Source: Rubrivivax sp. A210
GTDB taxonomy: Bacteria > Pseudomonadota > Gammaproteobacteria > Burkholderiales > Burkholderiaceae_C
Assembly (NCBI RefSeq): GCF_904426505.1
Contig: NZ_CAJGBN010000023.1
Coordinates: 248,001-312,000, forward strand
Length of the DNA stretch: 64,000 bases
Reading direction: 5' to 3'
Under the pieces are notes generated by a model, which ran no database searches, was not told the DNA's origin, and saw only the letters and a list, made by a program, of their open reading frames with translations. Positions 19,139-28,535 of this stretch are shown here, in pieces (position 1 is the stretch's first letter; each line of letters starts with the position of its first letter). A program made the position numbers and the translations under genes.

Positions 19139-20182
19139 ATGGACATCACCCAACTGCTGGCTTTTTCTGTCAAGAACAAGGCCTCCGACCTGCACCTCTC
19201 GGCCGGCCTGCCGCCGATGATCCGCGTCCACGGCGACGTGCGCCGCATCAATGTCGAGGCGCTGGACCACAAGATGGTCCACGCCATGGTCTACGACATC
19301 ATGAACGACGCCCAGCGCAAGCACTATGAAGACACGCTGGAGTGCGATTTCTCGTTCGAGATCCAGGGCCTGGCGCGCTTTCGCGTCAACGCCTTCAACC
19401 AGAACCGCGGCGCCGGAGCGGTGTTCCGCACCATCCCGAGCAAGATCCTCACGCTCGAACAGCTGAACTGCCCCAAGGTGTTTGCCGAGCTCTCGCTCAA
19501 GCCGCGCGGCCTGGTGCTGGTGACCGGCCCCACCGGCAGCGGCAAGAGCACCACGCTGGCCGCCATGGTCAACCACCTCAACGAGAACGAGTACGGCCAT
19601 GTGCTGACGGTGGAAGACCCGATCGAGTTCGTGCACGAGAGCAAGAAGTGCCTGGTCAACCAGCGCGAGGTGGGCCCGCACACGCTCTCCTTCAACAACG
19701 CGCTGCGCAGCGCGCTGCGCGAAGACCCCGACGCCATCCTGGTGGGCGAGCTGCGCGACCTCGAGACCATCCGGCTGGCGCTCACCGCCTCGGAGACCGG
19801 CCACCTGGTCTTCGGCACCCTGCACACCAGCAGCGCGGCCAAGACGGTGGACCGCATCGTCGACGTCTTCCCGGCGGCCGAGAAGGAGATGGTGCGCGCG
19901 ATGCTGTCCGAATCGCTGGTGGCGGTGATCTCGCAGACGCTGTGCAAGCTCAAGGACGGCTCTGGGCGCGTCGCCGCGCACGAGATCATGCTGGGCACCA
20001 GCGCCATCAAGAACCTGATCCGCGAGAACAAGATCGCGCAGATGTACTCCAGCATCCAGACCGGCCAGAACCTGGGCATGCAGACGCTGGACCAGAACCT
20101 GGCCGACCTGGTGCGGCGCAATATGGTGTCGCCGCAGGAAGCGCGCTCCAAGGCCAAGATCCCCGAGAACTTCCCAGGGTAG
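19139..20182 (+). CDS. pilT: Type IV pilus retraction ATPase PilT
   Basis: Hexameric AAA-like secretion ATPase (347 residues) that drives pilus retraction and twitching motility. The N-terminus MDITQLLAFSVKNKASDLHLSAGLPPM, taken in parts, is nearly identical to Pseudomonas PilT. Walker A is GPTGSGKSTT, the Asp box lies in VLTVEDPIEFVHE, Walker B is ILVGELRDLET and the His box is GHLVFGTLHT. The PilT-specific C-terminal AIKNLIREN is present. The start at 19139 is chosen by homology over one 7 codons upstream. It is followed by pilU after 10 bases. Confidence 0.97.
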   Translation: MDITQLLAFSVKNKASDLHLSAGLPPMIRVHGDVRRINVEALDHKMVHAMVYDIMNDAQRKHYEDTLECDFSFEIQGLARFRVNAFNQNRGAGAVFRTIPSKILTLEQLNCPKVFAELSLKPRGLVLVTGPTGSGKSTTLAAMVNHLNENEYGHVLTVEDPIEFVHESKKCLVNQREVGPHTLSFNNALRSALREDPDAILVGELRDLETIRLALTASETGHLVFGTLHTSSAAKTVDRIVDVFPAAEKEMVRAMLSESLVAVISQTLCKLKDGSGRVAAHEIMLGTSAIKNLIRENKIAQMYSSIQTGQNLGMQTLDQNLADLVRRNMVSPQEARSKAKIPENFPG

Positions 20183-20192
20183 GAAAACATCC

Positions 20193-21329
20193 ATGGAACG
20201 CGACCAGGCATCCAAGTTCGTCAACGACCTGCTGCGGCTGATGGTCAGCCGCGCCGGCTCCGACCTCTTCCTCACGGCCGACTTCCCGCCCGCCATCAAG
20301 GTCGACGGCAAGGTCACCAAGGTCAGCCCGCAACCGCTCACGGGCCAGCACACGCTGGCGCTGGCACGCGCGGTGATGAACGACAAGCAGGGCGCCGAGT
20401 TCGAGCGCACCAAGGAGTGCAATTTCGCCATCAGCCCGCAGGGCGTGGGGCGCTTCCGCGTCAATGCCTTCATCCAGCAGGGCCAGGTGGGGCTGGTCTT
20501 CCGCACCATCCCGGCCATCCTGCCCACCATCGACGGCCTCGCCCTGCCGCCGGTGCTGAAAGAGGTCTCGCTCACCAAGCGCGGCCTGGTCATCTTCGTC
20601 GGCGCCACCGGCTCGGGCAAGAGCACCTCGCTGGCGGCCATCGTCGACCACCGCAACGAGCACACCTTCGGCCACATCATCACCATCGAAGACCCGGTGG
20701 AGTTCGTCCACCCGCACAAGAACTGCATCGTCACCCAGCGCGAACTCGGCATCGACACCGACAGCTGGGAGGCGGCGCTGAAGAACACGCTGCGCCAGGC
20801 GCCCGACGTGATCCTGATGGGCGAGATCCGCGACCGCGAGACGATGGAGCACGCGGTGGCCTTCGCCGAGACCGGCCACCTCTGCCTGGCCACGCTGCAC
20901 GCCAACAGCGCCAACCAGGCGCTCGACCGCATCATCAACTTCTTCCCCGAAGAGCGCCGCCAGCAACTGCTGATGGATCTCTCGCTCAACCTCAAGGCCC
21001 TGATCAGCCAGCGCCTGATGGCGCGCGAGCAAGGCCGCGGCCGCATTGCCGCGGTCGAGATCATGCTCAACACGCCGCTGGTCAGCGACCTCGTCTTCAA
21101 GGGCGAGATCAGCGAGATCAAGGAGTTGATGAAGCGCTCGCGCGAGCTCGGCATGCAGACCTTCGACCAGAGCCTTTTCGACCTCTACGAAGCGCGCCAG
21201 ATCAGCTACGAGGACGCGCTGCGCAACGCCGATTCGGTGAACGACCTGCGCCTGCAGATCAAGCTCAAGAGCGCGCGCGCGCGCAGTTCCGATCTCTCGG
21301 CGGGCACCGAGCACATGAAGGTGATGTAG
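20193..21329 (+). CDS. pilU: PilT-dependent accessory retraction ATPase PilU
   Basis: A 378-residue paralogue of PilT that assists forceful pilus retraction. Walker A is GATGSGKSTS, the Asp box is ITIEDPVEFVHPHKN, Walker B is ILMGEIRDRET and the His box is GHLCLATLHAN. The PilU hallmark is the C-terminal extension beyond the PilT core (FDQSLFDLYEARQISYEDAL onward), rich in charged residues. It lies directly downstream of pilT with AGGAAAAC before the ATG, so the two should form an operon. Confidence 0.95.
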   Translation: MERDQASKFVNDLLRLMVSRAGSDLFLTADFPPAIKVDGKVTKVSPQPLTGQHTLALARAVMNDKQGAEFERTKECNFAISPQGVGRFRVNAFIQQGQVGLVFRTIPAILPTIDGLALPPVLKEVSLTKRGLVIFVGATGSGKSTSLAAIVDHRNEHTFGHIITIEDPVEFVHPHKNCIVTQRELGIDTDSWEAALKNTLRQAPDVILMGEIRDRETMEHAVAFAETGHLCLATLHANSANQALDRIINFFPEERRQQLLMDLSLNLKALISQRLMAREQGRGRIAAVEIMLNTPLVSDLVFKGEISEIKELMKRSRELGMQTFDQSLFDLYEARQISYEDALRNADSVNDLRLQIKLKSARARSSDLSAGTEHMKVM

Positions 21330-21342
21330 CCGCCGCGGCCCT

Positions 21343-21348
21343 TACCAT
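21343..21348 (+). promoter_or_regulatory. Candidate -10 element, leaderless arrangement
   Basis: TACCAT lies exactly 6 bases upstream of the ATG at 21355, with no Shine-Dalgarno between. The next gene could thus have its own promoter just after pilU. Confidence 0.35.
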
Positions 21349-21354
21349 TGCGGC

Positions 21355-22254
21355 ATGAACACCCGCAGCACTCAAGAATCCACGGGCGCGCGCCGCGTCG
21401 CCTTTCTCGGCCTCGGCGTGATGGGCCACCCCATGGCCGGCCACCTGGCGCGCGCCGGCCACCAGGTCACCGCCTACAACCGCAGCCCCGCCAAGGCGGC
21501 GGCGTGGGCGGCCGAGTACGGCGGCGCCACCGCGGCCACGCCGCGCCAGGCGGCCGCCGGCGCCAGCCTGGTGTTCGCCTGCGTCGGCAACGACGATGAC
21601 CTGCGCGCCGTGACGCTGGGCGACGACGGCGCCTTTGCCGGCATGGCGCCGGACGCGGTCTTCGTCGACCACACCACGGCCTCGGCCGCAGTGGCGCGCG
21701 AGCTGCACGGCCTGGCGCGCGCACGCGGCCTGCACTTCGTCGACGCCCCGGTCTCGGGCGGCCAGGCCGGTGCCGTGAAGGGCATCCTCACCGTGATGTG
21801 CGGTGGCGACGAAGCCGCCTTCGCGGCCATGCAGCCGGTGGCGCTGGCCTATGCCAAGGCGGTCACCCGCATCGGCGACAGCGGTGCCGGGCAACTGGCC
21901 AAGATGGTCAACCAGGTCTGCATCGCCGGCCTGGTGCAGGGCCTGGCCGAGGCCATCGCCTTCGGCCAGCGCGCCGGCCTGGACATGCCGCTGGTGCTGG
22001 ACGTGATCGGCAAGGGCGCGGCCCAGAGCTGGCAGATGGACAACCGCGGCAAGACCATGGTCGACGACAAGTTCGACTTCGGCTTCGCCGTCGACTGGAT
22101 GCGCAAGGATCTGGGCCTCGTGATCGAAGAATCCCGCCGCAACGGCGCCCAGCTGCCGGTGACGGCACTGGTGGACCAGTTCTACGCCGAGGTCCAGGCC
22201 CTGGGCGGCCAGCGCTGGGACACCTCCAGCCTGATACGGCGCCTGAAGAAGTAG
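21355..22254 (+). CDS. Beta-hydroxyacid dehydrogenase family oxidoreductase
   Basis: A 299-residue NAD(P)-dependent dehydrogenase of the 3-hydroxyisobutyrate dehydrogenase / tartronate semialdehyde reductase family. The Rossmann motif VAFLGLGVMGHPMAGHLARAG is at ~residues 15-35, the substrate-binding DAPVSGGQAGAVKG at ~130-145, and the catalytic Lys in GAGQLAKMVNQ at ~180. The substrate cannot be fixed from sequence; 3-hydroxyisobutyrate or 2-hydroxy-3-oxopropionate are the usual candidates. It lies 25 bases after pilU but is functionally unrelated to it. Confidence 0.88.
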   Translation: MNTRSTQESTGARRVAFLGLGVMGHPMAGHLARAGHQVTAYNRSPAKAAAWAAEYGGATAATPRQAAAGASLVFACVGNDDDLRAVTLGDDGAFAGMAPDAVFVDHTTASAAVARELHGLARARGLHFVDAPVSGGQAGAVKGILTVMCGGDEAAFAAMQPVALAYAKAVTRIGDSGAGQLAKMVNQVCIAGLVQGLAEAIAFGQRAGLDMPLVLDVIGKGAAQSWQMDNRGKTMVDDKFDFGFAVDWMRKDLGLVIEESRRNGAQLPVTALVDQFYAEVQALGGQRWDTSSLIRRLKK

Positions 22255-22261
22255 CGCGCCG

Positions 22262-22921
22262 CTACTTCGACGCAGCCGCCGCCGGCAGCGGTGCGCCGCG
22301 GCTCAGGTTGGCCAGTTCTTCCTCGCTCAGCGTCTCGAACACGCGCACCACCTTCTGCACGCCGGGCACCGAGCCCGCGATCTCGGCGCCACGCGCGGCC
22401 TCGCGCTCGGTGACGCGGCCCATCAGGTAGACGACGCCACGCTCGACCAGCACCTTGTAGGCATTGGCCATCACGTCCTTGGCATCGACCAGCGTGGCCT
22501 TGACCTTGGTGACGAGCAGGGTGTCATTGGCGCGCGTCGACAGGCTGGCGTTGGGGCCGACCTCGAGCTCGTTGACGACGGTGCGCACATTCTCGACGCC
22601 GGCCACGGCCTTTTCGACGCGCGCCTTTTCCTCGGCACCCGGCACCTGGCCGGTGATGAGCACGGTGCGGTTGTAGCTGGTGACGCTGATCTGGCCCAGC
22701 GTGGCGAGGTCGCGTGCGCGCGCCGAGGCCTTGAGCTCGATGCTCTGGTCCTCGACCTGGGCGCCGGTGGTGCGGCGGTCGGTGGCGAAGAGGCCGCCGC
22801 CGACAACGGCGCCGCCCACGAGCAGCGGCGCGCAGGCGCCCAGGCCCGCGGCCAGCGTGGCGCCCAGGGCCAGCGCCGCGAGGCCCCGGCCCAGGCGGTG
22901 GAGGTGCAGAGTCTTGATCAC
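22262..22921 (-). CDS. dolP: BON-domain lipoprotein DolP (YraP)
   Basis: A 219-residue outer-membrane lipoprotein with two BON domains that in E. coli supports envelope integrity and BAM function. The signal peptide ends in the lipobox AGLGACAP. BON1 (~55-120) includes ISVTSYNRTVLITGQV and BON2 (~125-195) includes YKVLVERGVVYLMGRVT. The GTG at 22921 was chosen because it overlaps the diaA stop as GTGA and puts the signal sequence at the N-terminus. The diaA-dolP order is the same as in E. coli. Confidence 0.9.
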   Translation of the reverse strand: MIKTLHLHRLGRGLAALALGATLAAGLGACAPLLVGGAVVGGGLFATDRRTTGAQVEDQSIELKASARARDLATLGQISVTSYNRTVLITGQVPGAEEKARVEKAVAGVENVRTVVNELEVGPNASLSTRANDTLLVTKVKATLVDAKDVMANAYKVLVERGVVYLMGRVTEREAARGAEIAGSVPGVQKVVRVFETLSEEELANLSRGAPLPAAAASK

Positions 22922-23466
22922 GATTCGGGGTCTCCCATCAACTGGAAATCGACCGCGTCGCACAGGCAATGCAGCGCCAACAGCTGCAGCTCGGCCACGC
23001 GGGCAGGTCTTTCGTGCGGCACGGCCACCAGCACATCGGTGTCGGCCAGCAGCTCGCCAAAGGCCGCCGCGCCGCGGCCGGCCAGCACGACGATGGTCAT
23101 GTCCTTGCCTTGGGCTGCCGAAATCACCGGCGTGCTGGCGCCCTCGCCGTCGTCGATGAAGAGCAGCACGTCACCGGGCAGACCGAGCGCGCGCACCTGA
23201 TGGGCCGGGTGCGGCCCCGCCAGGGCCAGCGCCGCCAGTGGCGGCCGTTCGCGCTCGAAGCGCCCGGTGAGCAGCTGGGCCAGGTAGGGCGCCAGCGCGC
23301 TGCCGGCGCCGCTGCCGCCCACCATCACCTTGCCGCCGTTGGTGAGCGCCGCCAGCAGGGCTGACGCGGCCTCGTCTATCGGCTGCGCCAGCACCTCCGC
23401 CGCGCGGTATTGCACGTCGGCACTGTCGAAGAACTGCTGCTGGATACGCTGCTCGGACATCTGCAT
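22918..23466 (-). CDS. diaA: SIS-domain protein DiaA (DnaA initiator-associating)
   Basis: A 182-residue sugar-isomerase-fold protein of the GmhA/DiaA subgroup, which in E. coli binds DnaA and times replication initiation. The SIS motif GGKVMVGGSGAGSALAPYLA is at ~residues 44-63. The segment LFIDDGEGASTPVISA lies in the second phosphosugar-binding loop. GmhA catalytic Glu/His residues are not evident, which favours DiaA over heptose isomerase. It is coupled to dolP by a 4-base overlap. ATG at 23466 or at 23460 (two codons later) are both possible. Confidence 0.85.
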   Translation of the reverse strand: MQMSEQRIQQQFFDSADVQYRAAEVLAQPIDEAASALLAALTNGGKVMVGGSGAGSALAPYLAQLLTGRFERERPPLAALALAGPHPAHQVRALGLPGDVLLFIDDGEGASTPVISAAQGKDMTIVVLAGRGAAAFGELLADTDVLVAVPHERPARVAELQLLALHCLCDAVDFQLMGDPES

Positions 23467-23553
23467 TGATCATATGCCAGGGGTTGCCAGCCCCGACCCG
23501 CCCGACCCCGGCCGCGACGCCGCAACTGCAACAAGGCGCTGCGGGCGCGCCGT

Positions 23554-26088
23554 TCAGGGCGCGCCCAGTTTCATCAGCCGCGCCACCTGGGTGGCCATGT
23601 CGGCGTAGTGCAGCCGGTCGGCCGGCGCGCGGGCCTGGCGCGCGGCCGTGTGCAGGCGCCGTTCCAGCGCCGGCAGGTAGCCCCGCAGCCAGGGCATGAA
23701 GACGGTGTCGTCGCCGCTTTCGGCCAGCGCGCGGCCGGCGGTGAGCGTCAGCTCGAAGGGCAGGGCGGCGCGCGCCTCGGACTCCTCGCGCGCCCCACGC
23801 CCCTCGTCCCAGGCCTTGAGCAGATCGCGCGCCGCGTCGATGTAGCCGCGCTGCAGCGCGCGCCGCGTCGGTGTCGGGGATCGCAGGTCGGACCAAACGG
23901 CGGCGCTCACGTCCTGCCCCAGGTCCAGCGAGGAATAGGCCGCCGGGTCGCGCCGGCGCTGGCTTTCGAGCAGGGCCACATTGGGGCCGTTCATCAGGTC
24001 GGCCACCAGGCCGGCCTGCAGGCGGTCGATGGCGCGGTAGCCGCCGTAGACCGACACGCGCTCGACCACGGCCGGCCGCGCATAGGGCTCCAGCGAGGCC
24101 GCCGCCTCGCCCAGCAGGTAGCGCACGGCCTGGCGCTGCTCGGCCGCCGGCACCAGCGCCGCCAGCGGCCCTTCGGCCTGGCCCAGCGGCGGCAGCGCAG
24201 CCGCAATCAGGCGCTTGACCGACTTCAGCAGCCCCAGCTGGCGCCCCAGCAGCGTGTCGTAGGTGGCGCTGTAGAGGCGGGCATCGCCGCCGGTGGCGGC
24301 ATCCAGGCGCTCGAGCGAGCGCAGCAGGTTGGCCACGCCCAGCCGCGTGGCCTCGATGCGCTCGGCGCCGACGTTCTCGGTCTGCACGCGCGGGTCGCGG
24401 CCGAAGCGGCTGACCATCTCGCCGCCTTCTTCCGAGCCCCAATAAAGGCGACGGTCGGCCGCAAAGCTGGCGGCAAAGGCCGACAGTGCGCGCCGCTCGA
24501 CCGCCGGGTCGCTGCCGAAATCGCCATAACCGTAGCGGATGGCGGCATAGTCATACGGCCCAGGCGTGGCCCACAGCCGCGTCACGCCATCGCCCGGCTG
24601 GGCCACCTGGTTGAAGCGGCCGTAAGCCATGATGGAACTGTTGGGGCCTTCGCGGTTGGCAAAGCCGCGGTCGCGCAGCTGGGCCACGCTGTAGGCGGTG
24701 GAGGCGATCTGGTTGTGCGCCAACCCCAGCGTGTGGCCGACCTCGTGGGCCACGATGTAGCTGAGCAGCGCGCCCGATTTCTCGGTCGACAGCGGCAGCC
24801 GCGCCGCCTCGGGGTCGACGCCGCCGCCGAACATCGACCAGTAGTACTGGCCGAAGAAGTCGATCACCGTGGGCCAGATGTAGACGTGAGCCGCCAGCAC
24901 CTCGCCCGAGCGCGGGTCGATGACGTGCGGCCCCATCGCGTTGGCGCGCGGCTCGGGCACCCAGCGGATGACGTTGATCGTCACGTCCTCGGGCCACCAG
25001 TTCGGGTCCTGCTCGGGCGTGGGCGCGTCCAGCACGCGGATGGCATTGGAAAACCCGGCGGCCTCGAACACCGGCAGCCACTGGCGTATGCCGGCCGCGA
25101 TGTAGGGCCGCCAGCGTGCCGGCACGCCGGGCCCGATGTAGAAGGTGATGGGCTTGACGGGGTCGCTCACCGCCGCCTGAGGGTTGGCCTTCTCGAGCCG
25201 GAAGCGCGAAATCAGGCGCAGCTCGTCCTGCGCCGTGCCGCGGTCGGCCTCGAACTGCGTGTAGCGGGTGCTGAAGAAGCCCACGCGCGGGTCGGCCGGC
25301 CGCGAGGCCATGGGCCGCTCAGGCAGGAAGAGCCAGGAATGGCCCAGCACGATGGACAGCGGCTGCGGCCCCAGCGCCGCCTGCCCCGGCACGCTGGCCA
25401 TGTAGGTGAGGTGGCTGCGGATGGCCAGGCTTTCACCGGCGACGCGCACGCGGTCGATGTAGGAGCGCGAGGGGTCCAGCGCCACCGGCACCAGGCCCGC
25501 CCCGGCCACGAAGGCACGCCCGCTCGCGGCGGCGAAATCGGTCGAGAAGGCACTGGTGAAGTCGCTCAGCAGCGTGCCTTGCGCGTTGGCGCCGAGGATG
25601 GGAAAGCTGGCGACGATGGGGCCGGTTTCCAGTGAACCCAGCGCGATGTCGATGGGCCGCGTCTTGGGGTCGTCGGGCCTGGCACCGGGCACCGCGCCCG
25701 GCGCGGCGGCCGGGCGGCGCGGCGCATCGGCATGGCCGCCGCGGCGCTGCTGCACGGTGCTGAGGTCGCGCACATGCAGCAGGTCGCCCTGGCGCTCGAG
25801 CCTGGCCAGCATGCTGCCCACGCCCAGGCCGTTGCCCGCCACCATGCCCGCGGGCACGCCCACGACCTCGGTGTACCAGAGGAAGGGCTTGCCCAGGGCG
25901 TCGGCCGGCACAGTGACCAGGATGTGGCCCTCCTTGCTGAAGGCGGTGAGCCGGCCGGCGCCGATCTGGCGCGCGCCCTCCAGTGGCGAGGCCTGTTCGG
26001 CCGCACCCGGCGCCTGCTGCGCCCCGGCCCAGGTGGCGGCCAGCAGGAAGGCCAGGCCGGCGGCGCGGTGACGAAGGGGAAACTGCAT
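23554..26088 (-). CDS. Secreted zinc metalloprotease, DUF5117/DUF4953 type
   Basis: Large exported metalloprotease (844 residues). The signal peptide is residues 1-24 (ending WAGAQQ). The N-terminal ~250 residues match the DUF5118/5117 layout (TEVVGVPAGMVAGNGLGVG, LERQGDLLHVRD). The catalytic domain contains the metzincin-type motif VAHEVGHTLGLAHNQ at ~residues 440-455, giving three zinc His ligands. A methionine in SIMAYGRFN is a plausible Met-turn. The C-terminal ~300 residues are helical (DUF4953). Family members are bacterial zinc-dependent peptidases of unknown substrate. It lies on the same strand as diaA-dolP and the lipoprotein gene upstream, and separates the two parts of the yraN-diaA-dolP block. 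Confidence 0.87.
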   Translation of the reverse strand: MQFPLRHRAAGLAFLLAATWAGAQQAPGAAEQASPLEGARQIGAGRLTAFSKEGHILVTVPADALGKPFLWYTEVVGVPAGMVAGNGLGVGSMLARLERQGDLLHVRDLSTVQQRRGGHADAPRRPAAAPGAVPGARPDDPKTRPIDIALGSLETGPIVASFPILGANAQGTLLSDFTSAFSTDFAAASGRAFVAGAGLVPVALDPSRSYIDRVRVAGESLAIRSHLTYMASVPGQAALGPQPLSIVLGHSWLFLPERPMASRPADPRVGFFSTRYTQFEADRGTAQDELRLISRFRLEKANPQAAVSDPVKPITFYIGPGVPARWRPYIAAGIRQWLPVFEAAGFSNAIRVLDAPTPEQDPNWWPEDVTINVIRWVPEPRANAMGPHVIDPRSGEVLAAHVYIWPTVIDFFGQYYWSMFGGGVDPEAARLPLSTEKSGALLSYIVAHEVGHTLGLAHNQIASTAYSVAQLRDRGFANREGPNSSIMAYGRFNQVAQPGDGVTRLWATPGPYDYAAIRYGYGDFGSDPAVERRALSAFAASFAADRRLYWGSEEGGEMVSRFGRDPRVQTENVGAERIEATRLGVANLLRSLERLDAATGGDARLYSATYDTLLGRQLGLLKSVKRLIAAALPPLGQAEGPLAALVPAAEQRQAVRYLLGEAAASLEPYARPAVVERVSVYGGYRAIDRLQAGLVADLMNGPNVALLESQRRRDPAAYSSLDLGQDVSAAVWSDLRSPTPTRRALQRGYIDAARDLLKAWDEGRGAREESEARAALPFELTLTAGRALAESGDDTVFMPWLRGYLPALERRLHTAARQARAPADRLHYADMATQVARLMKLGAP

Positions 26089-26186
26089 GGAAACCTCACT
26101 GAATGGCGGGCACCGGGTGCCGCCGGTAGGGGTACTGCGCGCCGCAAGCTTCAGGAGCCGCGGCAGCCGCGAGCCGGAACCCGGAT

Positions 26187-27095
26187 TCAGGAATCCTGGG
26201 CGGGCCGCTTCTTGAAGGTGTGCAACTGGTCCTTGCGCAGCAGGTGAACGCCGAAGTACAGGCCCCCGGTTGCCGAAGGCAGCGTCATGTCGCCGGCAAT
26301 GCGCACCAGCACATGCTCGGGCCCATCCTCGATCACGTCGGCACCCCGCGCCACCGCCAGCGACGGCGGCAGGAAGCCGGACGCCCGGCCACCCACCAGG
26401 TGCAGGCTGCCGACATCGGCGCGCGTGCCACTGGGGCGCAAGTCGCCGCGCGCCGCGCGCTCGACCAGCTGGCGCAGCTGCCGTGCGCCGTCTTGCAGGT
26501 CGCGCGCCATGGCCGCCATGACGGCGGGGCTGGGCGCGCCGAACTCGCCCGAGCCGTAGGTGGTGGGCAGATGCACCATGTAGCGGCCGACCCAGCCGGC
26601 GCCCTGCAGATGCGCCACAAGGGCCAGGCGGTAGCGCCCGTCGGCGCAATCCTGGACGAAGGCGAAGGGCCGCAGCTTCACGCCCGGCTTGGCCGCCGCC
26701 AGCAGCGGGCTGCCGGCCATCGCGTCGGCGACGATGCGGTAGGGGTCGAGGGCGGCCAGGCGCGCCTCGTCGGACGCCGCAGCGCTGGCATTGAACACAC
26801 CGGCGATGGCCTCGGTGACGAAGGGAATCGGCACCAGCAGGCCGGCCGCGCTTTCGGTGGGCAGCAGCACGAACTGCGCATGCGGAAACGGCGCCGACTG
26901 CGCGGGCAGCTGCTCGGGCAGTCCGCGCACGAGCTCGACGCCTTGCTGCAGCGCCTGCTCGCCCGGCAGGCTGGGCTTGATCGAGATGCAGCCGGCCAGC
27001 AAGGCGACGCACACCGCCAGCGCAGCCGCCACGCGGCGGCGACGCGCCGCAGTCAAGCCAGAACCGTTGGCCTCGGCCAGCACCAATGGGACCAT
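26187..27095 (-). CDS. Hypothetical lipoprotein
   Basis: A 302-residue predicted lipoprotein. A basic N-terminus (AARRRRVAAAL) precedes a hydrophobic stretch and the lipobox ALLAGCIS at ~residues 33-40. I do not recognise a domain. The mature part has a hydrophobic segment LLVPIPFVTEAIAGVF and a C-terminal FKKRPAQDS. A single Cys besides the lipobox occurs in FVQDCADGRY. The start at 27095 (MVPLV) is the first reasonable ATG, but an internal start nearer the arginines is possible. It has the same orientation as the protease gene, 98 bases upstream of that start. Confidence 0.65.
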   Translation of the reverse strand: MVPLVLAEANGSGLTAARRRRVAAALAVCVALLAGCISIKPSLPGEQALQQGVELVRGLPEQLPAQSAPFPHAQFVLLPTESAAGLLVPIPFVTEAIAGVFNASAAASDEARLAALDPYRIVADAMAGSPLLAAAKPGVKLRPFAFVQDCADGRYRLALVAHLQGAGWVGRYMVHLPTTYGSGEFGAPSPAVMAAMARDLQDGARQLRQLVERAARGDLRPSGTRADVGSLHLVGGRASGFLPPSLAVARGADVIEDGPEHVLVRIAGDMTLPSATGGLYFGVHLLRKDQLHTFKKRPAQDS

Positions 27096-27214
27096 GCGAC
27101 CTCCAAAGACTGCGGGGGTGGCGCCCTGGCGCCCAAAAGCGCGCGACTGTGCCAGCAAGAGCAGCGCCACGCAAGACGATGCCGGCCCTCCCCCCCTAGC
27201 CCGCGCCGCCGCGT

Positions 27215-27601
27215 TCAACCGGCGTCGAAAGCCCCGCGCAGCCACTCGATGCGGCCGTCGTCGATGGCCACCACATCGAAGCGGCAGGGCGGCGGGCTCG
27301 CCAGCTGCAACAGGTAGTGCCGGGCCGCGAAGACCACGCGCGCCTGCTTGGAGGCCCCGACGCTGGCCGCGGCACCGCCCTGGGCCGCACTGCTGCGGGC
27401 GCGCACCTCGACGAAGACCAGGGTGCCGTCGCGCTCGCGCAGGATGAGGTCGATCTCGCCACCGCGGGCGCGCGGGCCGCGGGCCACCCGATAATTGCGC
27501 TGCACCAGCGTCAGGCCGCGCTGCACCAGCCACTCCAGCGCCTGGGCCTCGGCGGCGTCGCCGCGGGCCTTGCTTCCCCCCACCGCCGCTCCCGCCGCCA
27601 T
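27215..27601 (-). CDS. yraN: YraN family endonuclease-fold protein
   Basis: A 128-residue protein with the restriction-endonuclease-like (UPF0102) fold. Visible signature elements are [35 protein letters not shown] (the catalytic-like GGEIDLI), and LVFVEVRAR (the E-x-K/R part), all typical of YraN. The start at 27601 gives a length near E. coli YraN (131). A start at 27628 would add nine residues and overlap rsmI. It is divergent from rsmI with 19 bases between, a pairing conserved in many proteobacteria. The biological role is unresolved in the family. Confidence 0.88.
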   Translation of the reverse strand: MAAGAAVGGSKARGDAAEAQALEWLVQRGLTLVQRNYRVARGPRARGGEIDLILRERDGTLVFVEVRARSSAAQGGAAASVGASKQARVVFAARHYLLQLASPPPCRFDVVAIDDGRIEWLRGAFDAG

Positions 27602-27620
27602 ACCCGACGCCACACCCGCC

Positions 27621-28535
27621 TTGAGCATCGACACCCTCCTGCTGCAACGCGCCGCCGCCGAGGCCACGGCCCACCAGGGCCAGCGCCCCGGCACACTCTA
27701 CGTGGTTGCCACGCCCATCGGCAACCTGGCCGACCTGACACTGCGCGCCATCCATGTGCTGTCCCGCGTCGATGCCGTGGCCTGCGAGGACACGCGCGTC
27801 GCCGGCCAGCTGCTGCACCACCTGGGCCTGCACAAGCCGCTCGTGGCGCTGCACGCCCACAACGAGCACGAGGCGGCCCAGGCCGTGCTGGCGCGGCTGG
27901 GGCGTGGCGAATCGGTGGCCTATGCCAGCGACGCCGGCACGCCGGCCGTCAGCGACCCCGGCGCGGTGCTGGTGGCCGCGGCCGCCGCCGCCGGCCATCC
28001 GGTGGTGCCGCTGCCGGGTGCCAGCAGCGCGCTGGCGGCGCTCAGCGCCGCCGGTGACGTGGGCGGTGGTGGCTTCTGCTTCACGGGCTTCCTGCCCGCC
28101 AAGGGCGCCGAGCGCGCGGCAGCGCTGGCCGCGCTGCTGGCCGACCGCCGCACCCAGATCGTCTTCGAGGCGCCGCACCGCATCGCCGCGCTGCTGGCGG
28201 CGCTGGCCGAAGCCGCGCCGGCCCGCCGCGTCACGCTGTGCCGCGAGCTGACCAAGCAGTTCGAGACCATCGTCAGCCACGCTGCCGCCGCGCTGCCGGC
28301 CTGGCTGGCCGAGGATGCCCACCGCGGGCGCGGCGAATTCGTGCTGGTGCTGCACGCGCTGCCGGCGCCGGCCGCGGCGGCGGATGACGAACTGCCCGCC
28401 AGCGCGCTGCACACGCTGCGCGTGCTGATGCGCGAGCTGCCGCTCAAGCAGGCGGTGGCGCTGGCCGCCGAGCTGAGCGGCACACCGCGCAACGCGCTTT
28501 ATGCGCGGGCGCTGGCCGAACGGGGCGATGGCTGA
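27621..28535 (+). CDS. rsmI: 16S rRNA (cytidine1402-2'-O)-methyltransferase RsmI
   Basis: SAM-dependent methyltransferase of the tetrapyrrole-methylase fold (304 residues) that modifies C1402 of 16S rRNA. Motifs are [18 protein letters not shown] (~residues 25-42), [26 protein letters not shown] and [11 protein letters not shown]. The TTG at 27621 is chosen as start, since no ATG or GTG occurs between it and the conserved [10 protein letters not shown]. An ATG at 27495 would add ~40 implausible residues antisense to yraN. The last codons overlap the start of the next gene by 8 bases. Confidence 0.92.
   Translation: MSIDTLLLQRAAAEATAHQGQRPGTLYVVATPIGNLADLTLRAIHVLSRVDAVACEDTRVAGQLLHHLGLHKPLVALHAHNEHEAAQAVLARLGRGESVAYASDAGTPAVSDPGAVLVAAAAAAGHPVVPLPGASSALAALSAAGDVGGGGFCFTGFLPAKGAERAAALAALLADRRTQIVFEAPHRIAALLAALAEAAPARRVTLCRELTKQFETIVSHAAAALPAWLAEDAHRGRGEFVLVLHALPAPAAAADDELPASALHTLRVLMRELPLKQAVALAAELSGTPRNALYARALAERGDG

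Noticed and set aside
27495-27620. ATG at 27495 as rsmI start
   Set aside because: The added residues have no counterpart in RsmI and would overlap yraN; the TTG at 27621 gives a normal N-terminus.
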